This document shows, piece after piece, positions 46,919-59,110 of a DNA stretch of 64,000 nt. This DNA comes from Humulus lupulus (taxonomy: Eukaryota > Streptophyta > Magnoliopsida > Rosales > Cannabaceae): contig NC_084802.1 in assembly GCF_963169125.1 (NCBI RefSeq), positions 15,190,896 through 15,254,895 on the forward strand, read 5' to 3'. The notes beneath the pieces were generated by a model that saw only the letters and a program-made list of their open reading frames with translations, searched no databases and was not told the origin of the DNA. Position 1 is the first letter of the stretch. Every line of letters begins with the position of its first letter. A program made the translations under genes and the position numbers.

Positions 46919-49678
46919 CTATGAAGTGGATGCATCCCCCCCAGCAGTATCCGGCTTCTCCGTTGCCTTTTCAGCCTCCTCCTCGGCGTCCTCCTCATCG
47001 AGTCGAGCTTGCCACCTCGACAGGAATTCCTCTTTGAGAGTATCAAGAAAGCTCATATCGAGATCAGCATTGGTTGCCCAGATTCGATACATGGCCATAT
47101 CAACCGCATGATCCTTATTTTGCTGGAATTCCTCGAGGAGGCGAGCTTTCTCACCCTCGATTATGTCAAATGTGGCCTTCTTCTCCTCCTCGAGCTTGGC
47201 ATTTAGCTCTTCAAGCTCCTTGATTCTTGAGTCCCTCTCCTTAATCTCAGAGTCTTTAGCCTCCAACTTTGATTTTGTAACATTAAGCTCTTCTGTGAGC
47301 TTGATCTGGAGATTCTTCGACTCTTGAGCATTGAACATGCTCGAGTGGACTTCATTATTCAGCTTGTAGTTTAGCAGAGCAAATGCAGCAAGGGCATATA
47401 CACAAACAAATTGAGTTAGAATACATACAGAATGAATTCGAATAGACAACATGACAGAGTAAAAAGAACAAAATTATCGAAGAGACGAGCTCGCTACCCT
47501 TGTCATAAAAGGTATTGGTGTCCCAGCAGGTAGTTAGGAATTGCCATTAAGGGGCACCGAGATTGCTGAAGCTCTGGCCAACTCAGGACAGAACGTCCGA
47601 GCCAAGGATGGCTCTGTGTTTCCCCGCTGCATTGTCAATCACGTACTCACTAGAATGAGTCGAAATCAACAACAAGTGTTCCTGAGTGGGAGCCAGCTTC
47701 TTTGGGGCTGGGGCAGTTTTGTGAGAAGTCTGGATGGCAGGGGGCAGAGGGAGTGTGACCTCGATAGATACCCCAACCTCAGGGTCTACAACAACAACTT
47801 GGCTCGGGCCCTGGGAGTCCGGAGGTGGAGGAGTCTCCTCGGTCATTTTTGGGACCTTAGAAGGTCGTCCCGCTCTCTGTGATGCCCTCGGGCGTTTGCT
47901 TTGTTTTTCTCCTGAGCGGCGGTTGAGTACATTGTCAAGATGGGACTCCATATTTCCTTCATTTATAAGTCGTGCATTAGTTAATGAACTTAAACTACAA
48001 AAATAAATGAAGGCTCAAGTAAAAAGAAACCTAACTAGAACTCTCCCCCGAGCTTGTGCTCGGCGACCATGTAATCCCCCTATCTTCAGAGGAGGCTGGG
48101 GGAGTCCCTTCCCTATACGATGGTGACAGCCTCGAAAGGTCCCTATATTAATTGGTACTGTACTGAACGACGACCCCACCCCATACTTCATTTAAACTAT
48201 ACATAGTTTGGAATTTTCCTAACCAACTATTGAACTATGAACCCTATCATCTATCCAAGACCATACATGGAAATTATCCCTGGAATCCAGGAATAGGATC
48301 AGGGTATCAGGCTTATGATTTAGGAGGGAGGGGGACCACATAGCCAAACTGAGAATGACTTTACCTCCACTGCTCGAGCACGAAGCCTCGTCATTTTGCT
48401 TCATTTCCCGAACACGGGCATTCGTGACGACGAGCCATTGGGGAACGGGCCCTTGAGCTCGTTGACCTTTGTCTTTGAGGAAGCTTCTCAGTGGGAAGAG
48501 GTACGTGCTCCCACTCAGTATACTTGCAGTAAGAGACGTCATCCATCGACTGATCCTACTCCAGGAGGCCGCAAGCTCAAAGTTTATCTTCATGGAGAAG
48601 ATATGGCAGGGAGCGCCTGCCGTAAGGTAGCTAGAGTAGAGCCTTCTTGTGCTCCACCATCGAGTCCGAGGGTGTAGGACGGTGATAATTGGCTGAAGAA
48701 ATGGATACGTGTCATTAGTTCGAGCCTAATCCCTAATCGAAATAAAAAATAATAAGTATGTGAACTTACGAATTCGTTGGAACGAATAAAATTTGGAGGG
48801 AGCAAGGTCGTCCATCCAGAAGAAGGCTAGCTTGAAGTTTGGAGGATGGTTCGGCATATCCTCGAAGATCTTCTTCTCCTTCGGGTAGCTTGACAGATAG
48901 TAAAAATTGTCTCCTCCCCGAGCTCGAGAGGGATTGCTTTTCAAGCAAAATAGATAGAGGATCTCTCTTAGTGAAGGTCTTTCCCACTTTAGCTCGTGGT
49001 ATAGCGACCTCAGGGCAGACAAGACCTTGTATGAATTGGTCTGGAGTTGGAAGGGCGCGGGCCCAACAAAATCCAAAAAATCCTTAAAAAAGGATTTCAG
49101 AGGCAGTAGAGCCCCTGCCTTCATATGCTTGCAACTTCATGTCGCGAGCTTAATATTGTTGTCGGGTCAACCATCACCCAGGGCATAGCAGCTCTGCTCA
49201 TTTGGAGTAGCAGCTCGTCACATCAGCGAGCCAAATAGTCACAAGCTGTGGCGAGCAAGGATGTCAGAAATAAAGTCACTGAGCTCTAATAATGCTCGAC
49301 TTCGAAGAATTCCTCCCTGGAGGTAGGAATGGTGGCTTGCAAGGTGGATGGGAGGTTTGAAGGGTCCTCCATCAGAGAAAAGGAAAGTACACTAGGCTCG
49401 AAATAACCGGTGACTTTGAGCTTGGGATCGAGGGGGATAGGCCTGAGCTCGGGGTCTGGACCTGGGTAAATTGTGACCTGAAGTTTCCTCCTTTTTCTTT
49501 CTTCGACCTCGTCGATCTTACGTCAGAAATGGGCTCGAATATCCTCTTGTTCGCACTTCACGCAGTGCTTGCGAATCAGCCGTTGGTTTTGAGTGAAGGG
49601 AGATTTTGGACTTGGAGTTGTTGGAGAGTAAGGGATTTGGAGCACTGACCCCCACTATTTCTCAGAGCTCTACGACAT
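46919..49678 (-). pseudogene. Antisense gene of element C (gypsy-associated antisense ORF), decayed, multi-exon
   Basis: A protein gene on the strand opposite to gag-pol. The proposed ATG (49676-49678) directly follows an acceptor (TTTCTTGCTAG). The third codon is already a stop (TAG), with more stops downstream, so this copy is dead. Best-preserved parts: residues from 49124 down to 48780 (LLPLKSFFKDFLDFVGPAPF, QLQTNSYKVLSALRSLYHEL, FCLKSNPSRARGGDNFYYLS), resembling the Pfam family called putative gypsy-type transposon (PF04195, from memory); a Pro-rich segment at 47951-47583; and a C-terminal coiled coil at 47452-46919 (KDSEIKERDSRIKELEELNA, then AMYRIWATNADLDMSFLDTL) ending in an acidic tail. 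A 77-bp intron is likely at 48769-48693 (GTAAGT...TTCTTCAG). Antisense ORFs downstream of integrase are known in some Tat-lineage elements; their function is unknown. Confidence 0.65.
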
Positions 49679-50007
49679 CTAGCAAGAAAGAAAAGGGTGA
49701 AGGCCGGGCATATAAGAAATTACAGTATGATTTTAGGTGATTCGAGCTCGAAGGCTCGAAATCACGAGTAGGCTCAAAATCTCTCTTGGCTTACATGATA
49801 CACTGCTCGTAATCTGAAAAACCCTATCTTTTCATTTTATGCACTAAATATGGGTTTTAATTCTATCATTTCAAAAAAATTCAATAAAAAGTTTGTGTAC
49901 TATCAGATGAACAACTTTGCAAAAACTAGAAGTAGAAACTAATAAACACATTCATACAGCAGAAAAACATGTAAATAATAGAGCAAGGGTGAAAAACAGG
50001 AACTTAC
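49679..50007 (-). other. Predicted 5'-UTR intron of the antisense gene
   Basis: Donor CCTGT|GTAAGTTCC (G at 50007), acceptor CCTTTTCTTTCTTGCTAG (ending 49679), 329 bp. The ATG begins at the first base after the acceptor. Motif-based prediction. Confidence 0.5.
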
Positions 50008-50214
50008 ACAGGAACGTCTGAGGGTACAGTGAGATCGATGACTGAAGGAGTGGTGTCAAGGAAGCTCTCACGGAGTTAAAAAAGGCAAGGGTGCTTTGCC
50101 TCTTCGGTTTGGAAAACATGCAAAGGTGAAACAAACTTTTTAGTTTCTGGTTTTTTCTCACTGAAACTGAAAACATGAAGAGGTAAACGTAAGATGAGGA
50201 AGATGAAATGGGCG

Positions 50215-50222
50215 TATTTATA
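50215..50222 (-). promoter_or_regulatory. TATA box of the antisense gene
   Basis: Minus-strand TATAAATA within GGGATCTATAAATACGCCC, about 275 bp inside the 3' LTR boundary and about 210 bp upstream of the predicted intron donor. Transcription would run away from the 3' LTR, against gag-pol. Confidence 0.6.
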
Positions 50223-50484
50223 GATCCCAAGGAATGTCAAGGGTTGAATTAAACTGGACCGATGGCTGGATTCAGTATTTGATCGAACGGTCGGGTGCAA
50301 ACGTGGCGATGGCGGCAAAAACCTGAAACGCGAAAAGATGTGGGTATGTCGAAAAAGTACTCAAGTACTCTAACTGCGCAATCTATGGATGACGCGTGTC
50401 CACACTCGAGTGTGGTAGGTGGCTCGATTTTCGAAAGTAGCAGTTCAAAAGTATCCTTCTCATAGGATTTGAACTGATATTTTT

Positions 50485-50496
50485 GAGGGGGAAAAA
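50485..50496 (+). other. Polypurine tract of element C
   Basis: GAGGGGGAAAAA directly before the 3' LTR. Confidence 0.8.
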
Positions 50497-51334
50497 TGTC
50501 ACACCCAGATTTCGAGAATGGGAAGTTTGATCTTGAAGCTCAAGCTCGTAATGTGTAAGCTCGAGACTAGCACAGTCGTCATGTGGTCAAAAGGTCAGAG
50601 ACAGCCTCGCTAAGCAGTAAGTGATAACGTCAGATTGGTGAGCTCGGGAACTATGTAATCTCGGAGGAGCTCCGAGGTTATAAGTTAGGCTCGCAACCTG
50701 CAATGACAATGATTCAACACTTGTATAAATTTCTTGATTTATTTCCTACCCTCAGATAAGACAATTCAAGCTCGAGTATTGTAAGCTCGAGGGAGATGGT
50801 CTCGTCAAACATCACTTGTTGGGAACATAGGTGAACCAAGGTGACGAGCTCGCAATTGGTAAACGGTCTCAAAGGCATGTGAATCTATCATCCAAGCTCG
50901 CCAGCCATGTGTGAACGAGATTATTGTTGTAAAATCCCTATGTTTAAGGGATTGTATGTAATTTGTTATTAAATCCCATATATCATGGGATATTACCACA
51001 TACGTAGTAACTAAATGCATTTAATGGCATTATTTTATTTGATTTGTATAATAACTTCCCGAAATATGAGGGAAGATATTATGTGAACCACTCTATAAAT
51101 AGTGTGGAGAAATTCATTTGTAAGGGGCGAGAATATTGATATTGGAAAAACTCTGTACAATTGCTTCCAGAAAGCTGTCAGAGAATTCCAAAAAGTTAAT
51201 AACATAGACTCGTGGACTATGCAGATTTTAACTGTTGAACCACGTACAAGATCCTACCTACATTTTTTATTTCCTCTGGTATATTTTCATTTAATTGCTC
51301 TTCTTCTTTAAGTTGACGAAAAACGGCATCAATA
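50497..51334 (+). repeat. 3' LTR of element C
   Basis: 838 bp, TGTCACACCC...GCATCAATA, TATA at 51094-51101. About 50 substitutions against the 5' copy, many of them C/T or G/A, and no length change. Confidence 0.93.
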
Positions 51335-51339
51335 GAAGG

Positions 51340-51613
51340 TAACTTTGATTTGCAATAAAATGCTCAAAAAATAATTCAACACAAACATAACCATATCAAT
51401 AAAAGAAAAACCCAGCAATATTAACACAAAGTGATTCTTTTCTTTTTCTTCTTCAACCTCCCATCCACCCACTTTGCAGCTGCCCAAACATCACCATTCT
51501 AAATTAATAAACCAAATCATCAATACCAATATCATCATCATACATCATCATGATCAATCATAAATATAAAAAAATCATTAAGCAAATATCATCATACCTA
51601 GTTTGAGCTCAGA
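51340..51613. other. Short unassigned sequence between elements C and G
   Basis: Continuous with the sequence left of element C before that insertion. On the minus strand, 51498-51421 could be a terminal exon: acceptor ATTAATTTAG, then NGDVWAAAKWVDGRLKK and eight more residues, then TAA. It reads like real protein but is too short to assign. It may belong to the host CACTA transposon. The rest is ATC-rich simple sequence (51520-51600). Confidence 0.25.
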
Positions 51614-52241
51614 TGTAAAGCGCGCCCTAATCTATTTCTTTATAAAAATGTCGCTCAACTCACATGTATTAAAAAAATACAATTTTAAGAAAAGGTTCAG
51701 TGGGGCCTTGATAAAACATGCAATTTGGGCCCAATGTCTTGAAATAAAAATATTATGTCTTTATGGAGTATTTAGAAATAAAATAAACAAAATAAGTCCC
51801 ACTGATGAAATTTGAAACATAATCCATAACATAAGTATTTTAATTATTCTTGGCGCTCATCTTGATCATTATTCGTTCATAGGACATGTCGTGCTATACT
51901 TGCCTAGACGTCGGAACCTCTCACATCACCGTGCGTGCCAAGGAGAAAATCATATTGCCTACCTGTAAGGGGAAAGTAAGGGAGTGAGCTAAAAGTCAAG
52001 TAAAGAAGTACAAACAAAAACAATAGTATTCAAGAAATCACAAGAAGGGCATATTCGTATCATAAACTCATGGCAAAACATATCATATTCATACTCATAA
52101 ATCATAATCATAATCATAGTCATAATCATACATCATGTGATCATGGCACCCCTATTGTCCATGTCACATCATGAGGTAACCAACAAAAGCATAAACTGGT
52201 AAGACCTCCTCTATGAGGTAAACAGGATCTCATTTGTTACG

Positions 52242-55200
52242 TGTTGTTCCCAAAAGGGTGTGTTTTAAAATTTAAACTCGCAAGTGCACGAATCGTTTCG
52301 GAATATAATGTTCATGTAAGTACGAGGTCGAACCCATGGGAGTTGACTAACATCAAAAGAAACTATTTCAAACAAAGCAATAATATTCTAACCTAGTTCC
52401 AAATATTTGATGAGATTTTGTTTTAGAAAAATAAAAAGACAAGTAATAAAAATATTAGTGATAAAATAGAAAAATGGTTTTCAAATAAGATAAGTAAAAT
52501 AAGATTATTAAGATATTAGAATCCACAAAATGCAAGTTCAATAGTATTTATAAGTATATTGATTCCCAAGTTTTGATATAGTTGAAATAAATCACACTAT
52601 ATATTTTTTTCAAAATATATTTTCTATTCAAGCACAAGTTACTCTTTAAAAAATGTAGGATTTTTCTTCACTTATATAAGATATAATTTCTAAGCATTAG
52701 TTGTGTTACAATCTAATGAAACTACAAAAAATCAAAGAGATTATGTTTAGGCAAAATATGATACTTATGCTCTAAGAATTAGATGTGAACAACTTAATGA
52801 AAAACATTTAATCAAAGAATATCATATTTTTGCATAATGAATAACTAAGTGTAATATGCTTTAACATTCAATAATAGATGAAAAATGCATATCATTGATA
52901 GAAAAATCCATAAACAATGTTACACAAATGGGAAATCAACATACAATAAAAAATACTATCTAGTTACATATTGCTTCATCATCATCTTAATAACCTTTGA
53001 AAAAGATTAGAAGCTCATAACTATATAAAAATTACAAAATAACATACTTGACATGCTCTTCAAAAGATGAAAATGGTAGAGAAAAGAGAGAAAAATATGT
53101 AGAGTCCAAGAACTTTACTTAGCTAATTGTTTAGTAGTATTATAGTATGTTTAGTGTTATCATTGTTACTTTGGATTTTTGGTTCAGACCGGGAGTTATT
53201 TGGACACTCATAGTAGTACTTATAGATTTTCTAAGTTTAACCTATAGTTTAAGAATATTAAGTATAACCTAAGGTTTGATTAATGTGTCTGATATTAAGG
53301 ATTATATTATTATATTATAAGGTTTAGACAACAACCAATAGGATTTTTAAGCACATGTTTTGAATGGTAATTAAGGATTAAGTATTTTTGAGGATTAAAT
53401 TAAATAAGGGTAAAAGTTTGAATGTATAGGGTCAGTCAGCAGCTTTGAGCACGTTGAGGGCTTAGTCAAGGCTGTTTACTCCATTCAAACTCAGCTAAAA
53501 ATGTGTAAATTCGTGTTTAAATATTCAGCGTATGCCGATATATCGCAGCTATAGGGGGCGATATGTCGCAGCACGTAGATACGGAAAACACGAATCGATG
53601 CACGGTCGCCTCGGGAACAAAGGTCCAGGCGATATATCGCCTATAGGGGGCGATATATCGCCTCCACCAGCATGAATTCAAATACATTTGAATTCTTTTC
53701 CCTTCAGCCATTCAAACTCCTTCAACAGTCCAGCATCTTCTGAACGAGTCTTCAGCCTCTGCTGAACGATTATTCAAATGATTTTCACCTAAAAAGCCAT
53801 TATTTTTATTCAAGTAAAATCAAGATATTTTCATTCCCAAACTCTATAAATAGGACCTAGTACCCAGCCATTATTCACCATTTGCTCTAAGTTCAGAGGC
53901 TGCTAGTGTTAAGTGAGTGAGAGAGTGTAAACACTTGGTTTGGGGAAAAACTATAAGCTTAAACATCATAAGCTTATCAAACACTTGGGAAGTAAGTGAG
54001 TGCTATAGTATTTCGGTGGATGTTAGATTGATCTTGCAATCTTTGAGGTAAACCCAAAACTCTAGTTCTTTTCTGTATTTTTATGTTATTTCCTTTCTCA
54101 AAACCTTCTACTCAGTCCCCTAACCTTATTCTTATTTTGGTTAGGGAATCCAAGCTTTTAAGCATATAAGTTGGTAAGTATGTTTTCTATGGTTTAGTCT
54201 TTCCATCTCTTTCATTTCATCTCCTTTCTTTAGACTTACTCTTTCTTATGGTTTTAGGAGTGTTCCAACAATCCCAACTCAGTCCATAATCTCGGTAACT
54301 TTGGTAAGGAAAATAGGCTAGAATCTACATGTTTATGATTATGCTATTTTATGTGTTATGTTTTCATATGTTATATGTTATTGATGTGTATGTTGTAGGC
54401 TTGGGCATATGCCTATTTGACTAACAAGACCCCAAAAGGATTGTGGGCATAAGCCTATTTAGCTGGTAGGACCCCACTAATCTCATGGGCATAAGCTTGT
54501 TTAGTCTATGGGACCCCAAGTAATAATGGCCATTATAATAAGTGAATTATGTGTTATGATATGTCTTTATATTTTATTATGAAATTATGTATATGACTAT
54601 GTGTTAGGTTTTCCTTGCTGGGCATTAGGCTCACTCCTTTCTGTTTATGTGCAGGAAAATAAGTTTAGAGGCGGTAAGATTCGTGACGCTTGGAGGATGT
54701 GTATCGATGATGAATGGAGTCAAGGGGCCGAGCGTTATTCGATTCGAGGATATAGTCTCCTTTTATGTTTTTTATGGTTTTTATGTGTATTTTCCGCATT
54801 ATTATGTAATGTCTTTTATTTTAAATCTTATTTTGTTTTAAAGACAATGGGATCCCAAAATCCTTCTTAGTATTCTGTTTCTTTGTAAATAACTCTTATT
54901 TTCAAGTTACTCAATAAATTATGGTATTTTCGTAAAATGTAAGTTTTTATGTATAGTTTCGATAATGGTCCAATTAGTCTAGATTAGTGGGTCATTACAA
55001 AATATGTGTAGAAGATGTTGAAAATATGAAGAAGAAGAGCCCCCCAAATGGTCTTACAAGACTCTATTTATAGGAAAAATATGGAGATTAAATTAATCAA
55101 ATTAAAATGAATAAATTGATTAATTTAATTGTGTTGGGAAGTGGTAGGATAAATAGAGTAAGTGTAAGAGTATTGGAAAGATGAAATGTTTAGTTGGGTA

Positions 55201-56267
55201 AAAGATTAGTGAAAAGCTAGGGTAAAAAATAAATTAGGAATGTTTATTTAGGTAAGAAAAATAGGGAAGAGTGAATTGATATTTGAGTGAAAAATATTGG
55301 GAATAAAAATGTGGTTTTTGGCCTTTTGGTGGCTATTTGGCCCAACATACAACAAAATATGTTTGGCAATGCAATGGCTGATGAGGAATTTGGTTGAGGC
55401 GTGATGGTGTGGCAGGCGTGATGATATGTTATATGCTCGGCTGGGTGCTTGATGTGCATATGGTTTGCTGAAGAGTGGGGCAGCTAGACTAGATTGGGCC
55501 TAACCGTGGGATTCATATTGGGCCGAATGGGGCTGCTGGCTCCTATTTTGCTGCTGGGCAATGGGCCGAACTGAAGGCTGGAGGGACACGGGCCAGGTGG
55601 TTGCTGATGGTGGGCCTCAGTTTGGGCTCCTGGAGGCAGCTTGGACTTGGACATTGATGGCTTTGAGGAGGGCAAGTGCTTAAGCTTGGGACAGCTGGCG
55701 GCATTGGAGCTGAAGAAGCTGCTGAGGTGGAGCTGCTTGGTGGGAATGTGATTGCTGGACGTGAACTGATGCTTGAGCCAAAGATGTGGAACGGGCCTGG
55801 CCGTGGGCTTGGCATCTGCTAGGCTTCACTTTTCAAATTTGCCAATCTTTCTCCTTCCAACTCCACTTCTTTTCCTTTTTTTTTTCTTACTTTTCACCCC
55901 AACAAATACAATATATTCCCTAATAAAATAAAAAAAACACAAATTAAATTAAAACTAAATATTTTCAATAATAAAATATACATCATAAGTTCCATGAAAA
56001 TACTAATTAAAACTTCATTTATATTTAACATTTGAGCTCGAAAATACATGTTTTTACTTCTAACTTAACAATATTATTTTTAAATAATTAAACTATAACA
56101 TTTTTCAATAATATACTATAAGAGCATACAAAAATATATAAAAATCAAAATTAACCTAATAAATTCAAAATCACTTAAAAACTTAATAAATCAATTAGAA
56201 ATTCAAGGATTAGGCAACAATTAGCACATAAAAAGTGGTAAAATAACTCTATTTTGTAGAGTTATCA
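52242..56267 (-). mobile_element. Solo LTR I2, minus strand (with solo LTR A2 inside)
   Basis: Exact TTACG duplications (52237-52241, 56268-56272). Minus-strand start TGATAACTCTACAAAATAGA, end TTTTGGGAACAACA. Without A2 it is about 2.1 kb. Same family as I1: shared start, shared CGCAAGTGCACGAATCG and GAGGTCGAACCCA motifs, and a minus-strand TATA box (CCTATAAATAGAG, about 55063-55075). A GC-rich block at 55480-55820 matches the position, though hardly the sequence, of that in I1 and again gives Pro/Ser-rich minus-strand frames. Confidence 0.85.
53098..54999 (+). mobile_element. Solo LTR A2 (1902 bp), same family as element A
   Basis: TGTAGAGTCCAAG...GGGTCATTACA with exact AAATA duplications (53093-53097, 55000-55004). 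Nearly identical to the element A LTR up to about 54000, then with small indels and substitutions in the intron part (donor 54304, acceptor ending 54654). Palindromes, TATA box (53845-53852) and the GGGCATA...GGACCCC repeats are retained. Confidence 0.95.
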
Positions 56268-59097
56268 TTACGTCCTATCCTTAGTAACTCATTTGTTGCG
56301 TCGCGTTCAACACGCTAACAACCTATTGCTTTTCATACAACATACAAGCATATGTATAATCGTTCATATCATAACATAGAAATTGTACTTTTCATAACAC
56401 TTTAGCTTACCATAACTCATACATTCCATAACACCATAATTCATGCTATCATTTCAGTTCATACCTTTCATAAAAAAATTCATAGAAATTCTAGCTAACT
56501 TCCTTACCTTAAGTCCAAGCAAAAGATAAAATGTGGGTACATCACAGTAAGCCTATAACCACAATCCAACGTTCGTTTTAAGATCATGTAAAATCACACG
56601 TGCCCAACATGCATACCCCACGTGTGCATGGGCCATGCCCACGTAGCACAAGTTGCACTACAACTCTGTTCACACAACAACGTCACATAAAATCATAGAG
56701 AATAATGTCAATTCTAACAATTAATCCTTCATGGTTACAAAACAAAAATCATAAGTTTGAATAATATGCGTACATTTGAAAGTAAAAATACACTTGCATG
56801 TAACATGCATACGTGGGAGTGTTCTTAAAATTAGCATTCAAGTTGATAATTCTACTTAGTTCATTTTATTTCCACTTCCTTAAAAAAAATTCAGCAAACA
56901 TAAATAATTTACCACCTTAGTTAATATCACATTATTTCTTTAAATCACACATTTTCATTCATAAATTTTTATTACAAAAATTCAATTTATAAAAATATTA
57001 TTTAGTCCTAATTGTGTAAAATAATAATCTCAATTATTAATTTTAAAATTAATAATAAATTGACAAAATTTGTAGTTACGTATAATTACTAAATGAATTC
57101 CTTGATCTCCTTTAGAAAATAATTTTACTTAATAAAAAAAACTGCATAAATATAAATGAGAAAATACATATTTAAAGTGTGAAAAAATTATATTTACCAT
57201 ATGCATAATCTAAGGTTTTCTTTATTTGAACACATGCTCTACTTATTTTATTTAACAAACATTTCCTCTTAACCAAATATTCCAGCAAGCATTTTATTTA
57301 ATTAAAATCACATAATTGCACTAAAACCATATTTTCTTTCACAAAACATAAAAAAAAAATTGCATGCATTAGATTGAAGAAAAGACATTATTAAAGTGTT
57401 AAAAATCATATTTTACTCACATTAGTTCTAAAATGTGCATCTTTTAACTTAATGACAAATTACCACAAACATAATCCAAAATTCAGCAAGAATGAATTTA
57501 CTTAAATATGCTCTTAATCATGTTTAACCATTAACCTAGCATGTTTTTGTAATTTTTTTATGCAGTCCAAGATTAAATTAGCATGCACCAATAATATAAC
57601 TATGATTAAAACAATAATTTACAAAAAACAATGCCTATGCCGAACACACTACTAGAATAACCCACAACATACACAACTAAATCATACTTCCCTTATATGA
57701 TAAAATACCTCAAATAATCATGCTTATAAGTGAGAAAATAAACAACAAAATACAAAGAAACCCTAAGTCTACAACAAGACATATGGCCGATACCCATGCA
57801 CCTTAACAAGAAAATACCACAAATTATAATGTGCTCATCCAATGGTTTTAAAAAATAAAATCAAGAAACAAACACAACTTGTAATCTTTTTAGAACACCC
57901 TAAGCTGAAATACACATAGAGTTCAATAACAAGATTCATCATTCGAACTCATCATGCTTCTATAAAAAAATAAGCATCTCTCAAATCCATAAGTATGATT
58001 ATTAAAGTTCTAAAGAAATAATAAGAACCCTAAAACATGTATTCAACATAGCAACATAAGAAAGAAAATAGAACTAAACCTATAAACATGTTGGGTGAAA
58101 CCTATAACATTAACATCCCAATTTTATCTTTTCAACAACAAAGCTTCACAATAAACTTCCACATAGAATCATAGTTCCCACAAGGGTTTTCGAAAACCTC
58201 AAAAATACAACATCAAGGCCAAAAATGGTCATATTTCTAACATAAAGGTAAAATCAATAACAAAAGACTAAACACAACATTTCTTGCCAACACCAACCCT
58301 TATTTTCAAAACTACAACATATCAAGAAGTCAAAACAGCATAGATTGAGGGAAAAATCCATGACCTCCCTTGATTGTGTTCCAAGAACACAAAAGCAAAA
58401 GAACACTCTTGGCACCTAAGATTTTCAAACACTAAGACAAATAAAAGAGAGAAAGAAACCCTTAGAATTTAGGAAAAGAACTAGACTTAAGATTCAAAAC
58501 CAAAAATCAATACAATTCTCTTTGCTTTTATAAAGGCCCTAGTTGTCGAACCCTTGCTAATGGGAAAAGGTAAGTCCCAAATTTCTAATTTCCTTGATTC
58601 CCTCTCTCATAATTCATGAAATTGACAACTATGGCTAGATTGATTTGTTTTCAAAATGGAAACTTTCCTATACACTCCCCGTAGCCTTGATCGAGCACTC
58701 TCCTCCTCTTCCTATATCTCTCATACTCGGCCAACTCACACTCACTCAAGGCCAAGGTCATGCTTTCCCATTTTAGTACAACTCATAGCCACTTGACTTT
58801 TCCTTATTTCTCCTTTTTAATAATAAAAATAAAATGGGAAATTACATGGTAGTCTATTGCATGCTCACCATGCATACCATGCACAAACACAAGTGCTCAA
58901 GTGCATCTATACTAACCATGCACCTTAGTGCACCCAACCAAAACACTAGAAGGATCTTAAAATAGAATAATTAACAATTTTTTTTATTCACATAATTTCT
59001 ACCAAACAATTCAAACAAACAAAATAAATTCCTAACACTTAACAATTAATATTAAAATAAAGCACATAAATTAATAAATAAAAATTGGTGCGCTACA

Positions 59098-59110
59098 ATA
59101 TACCCTCCTT
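59098..59110 (-). other. Polypurine tract of element G
   Basis: Minus-strand AAGGAGGGTATAT immediately before the LTR start. Confidence 0.75.

Larger units (their letters stand above)
34453..51334 (+). mobile_element. Element C: Tat-lineage Ty3/gypsy retrotransposon, with nested insertions
   Basis: Two 838-bp LTRs (34453-35290, 50497-51334) and exact GAAGG duplications (34448-34452, 51335-51339). Without solo LTRs K and E2 it is about 12.7 kb. Order: primer site, gag, protease, RT, RNase H, a second archaeal-type RNase H, integrase, a ~1.1-kb spacer with tandem repeats, an antisense gene, polypurine tract. The dual RNase H and the long 3' region with an antisense ORF are hallmarks of the Tat clade. 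I counted about 50 LTR differences in 838 bp (~6%), so it is far older than element A. The coding regions are broken by many stops. Confidence 0.95.
51614..59097 (-). repeat. 3' LTR of element G (with I2 and A2 inside)
   Basis: On the minus strand it begins TGTAGCGCACCAATTTTTAT at 59097 and ends GGGCGCGCTTTACA at 51614. Without nested sequences it is about 3.45 kb. A minus-strand TATA-like TTTATAAAAG lies near 58530. Predicted leader intron: donor CTTAAG|GTAAGGAAG at 56507, acceptor TTTCCCCTTACAG|GTAGG ending 51963 and preceded by TAGCTCACTCC. I2 landed in this intron. Confidence 0.75.

Noticed and set aside
49952..50318. Two overlapping minus-strand frames (92 and 80 codons)
   Set aside because: They cover the antisense promoter, 5' UTR and predicted intron of the element C antisense gene; better explained as untranslated.
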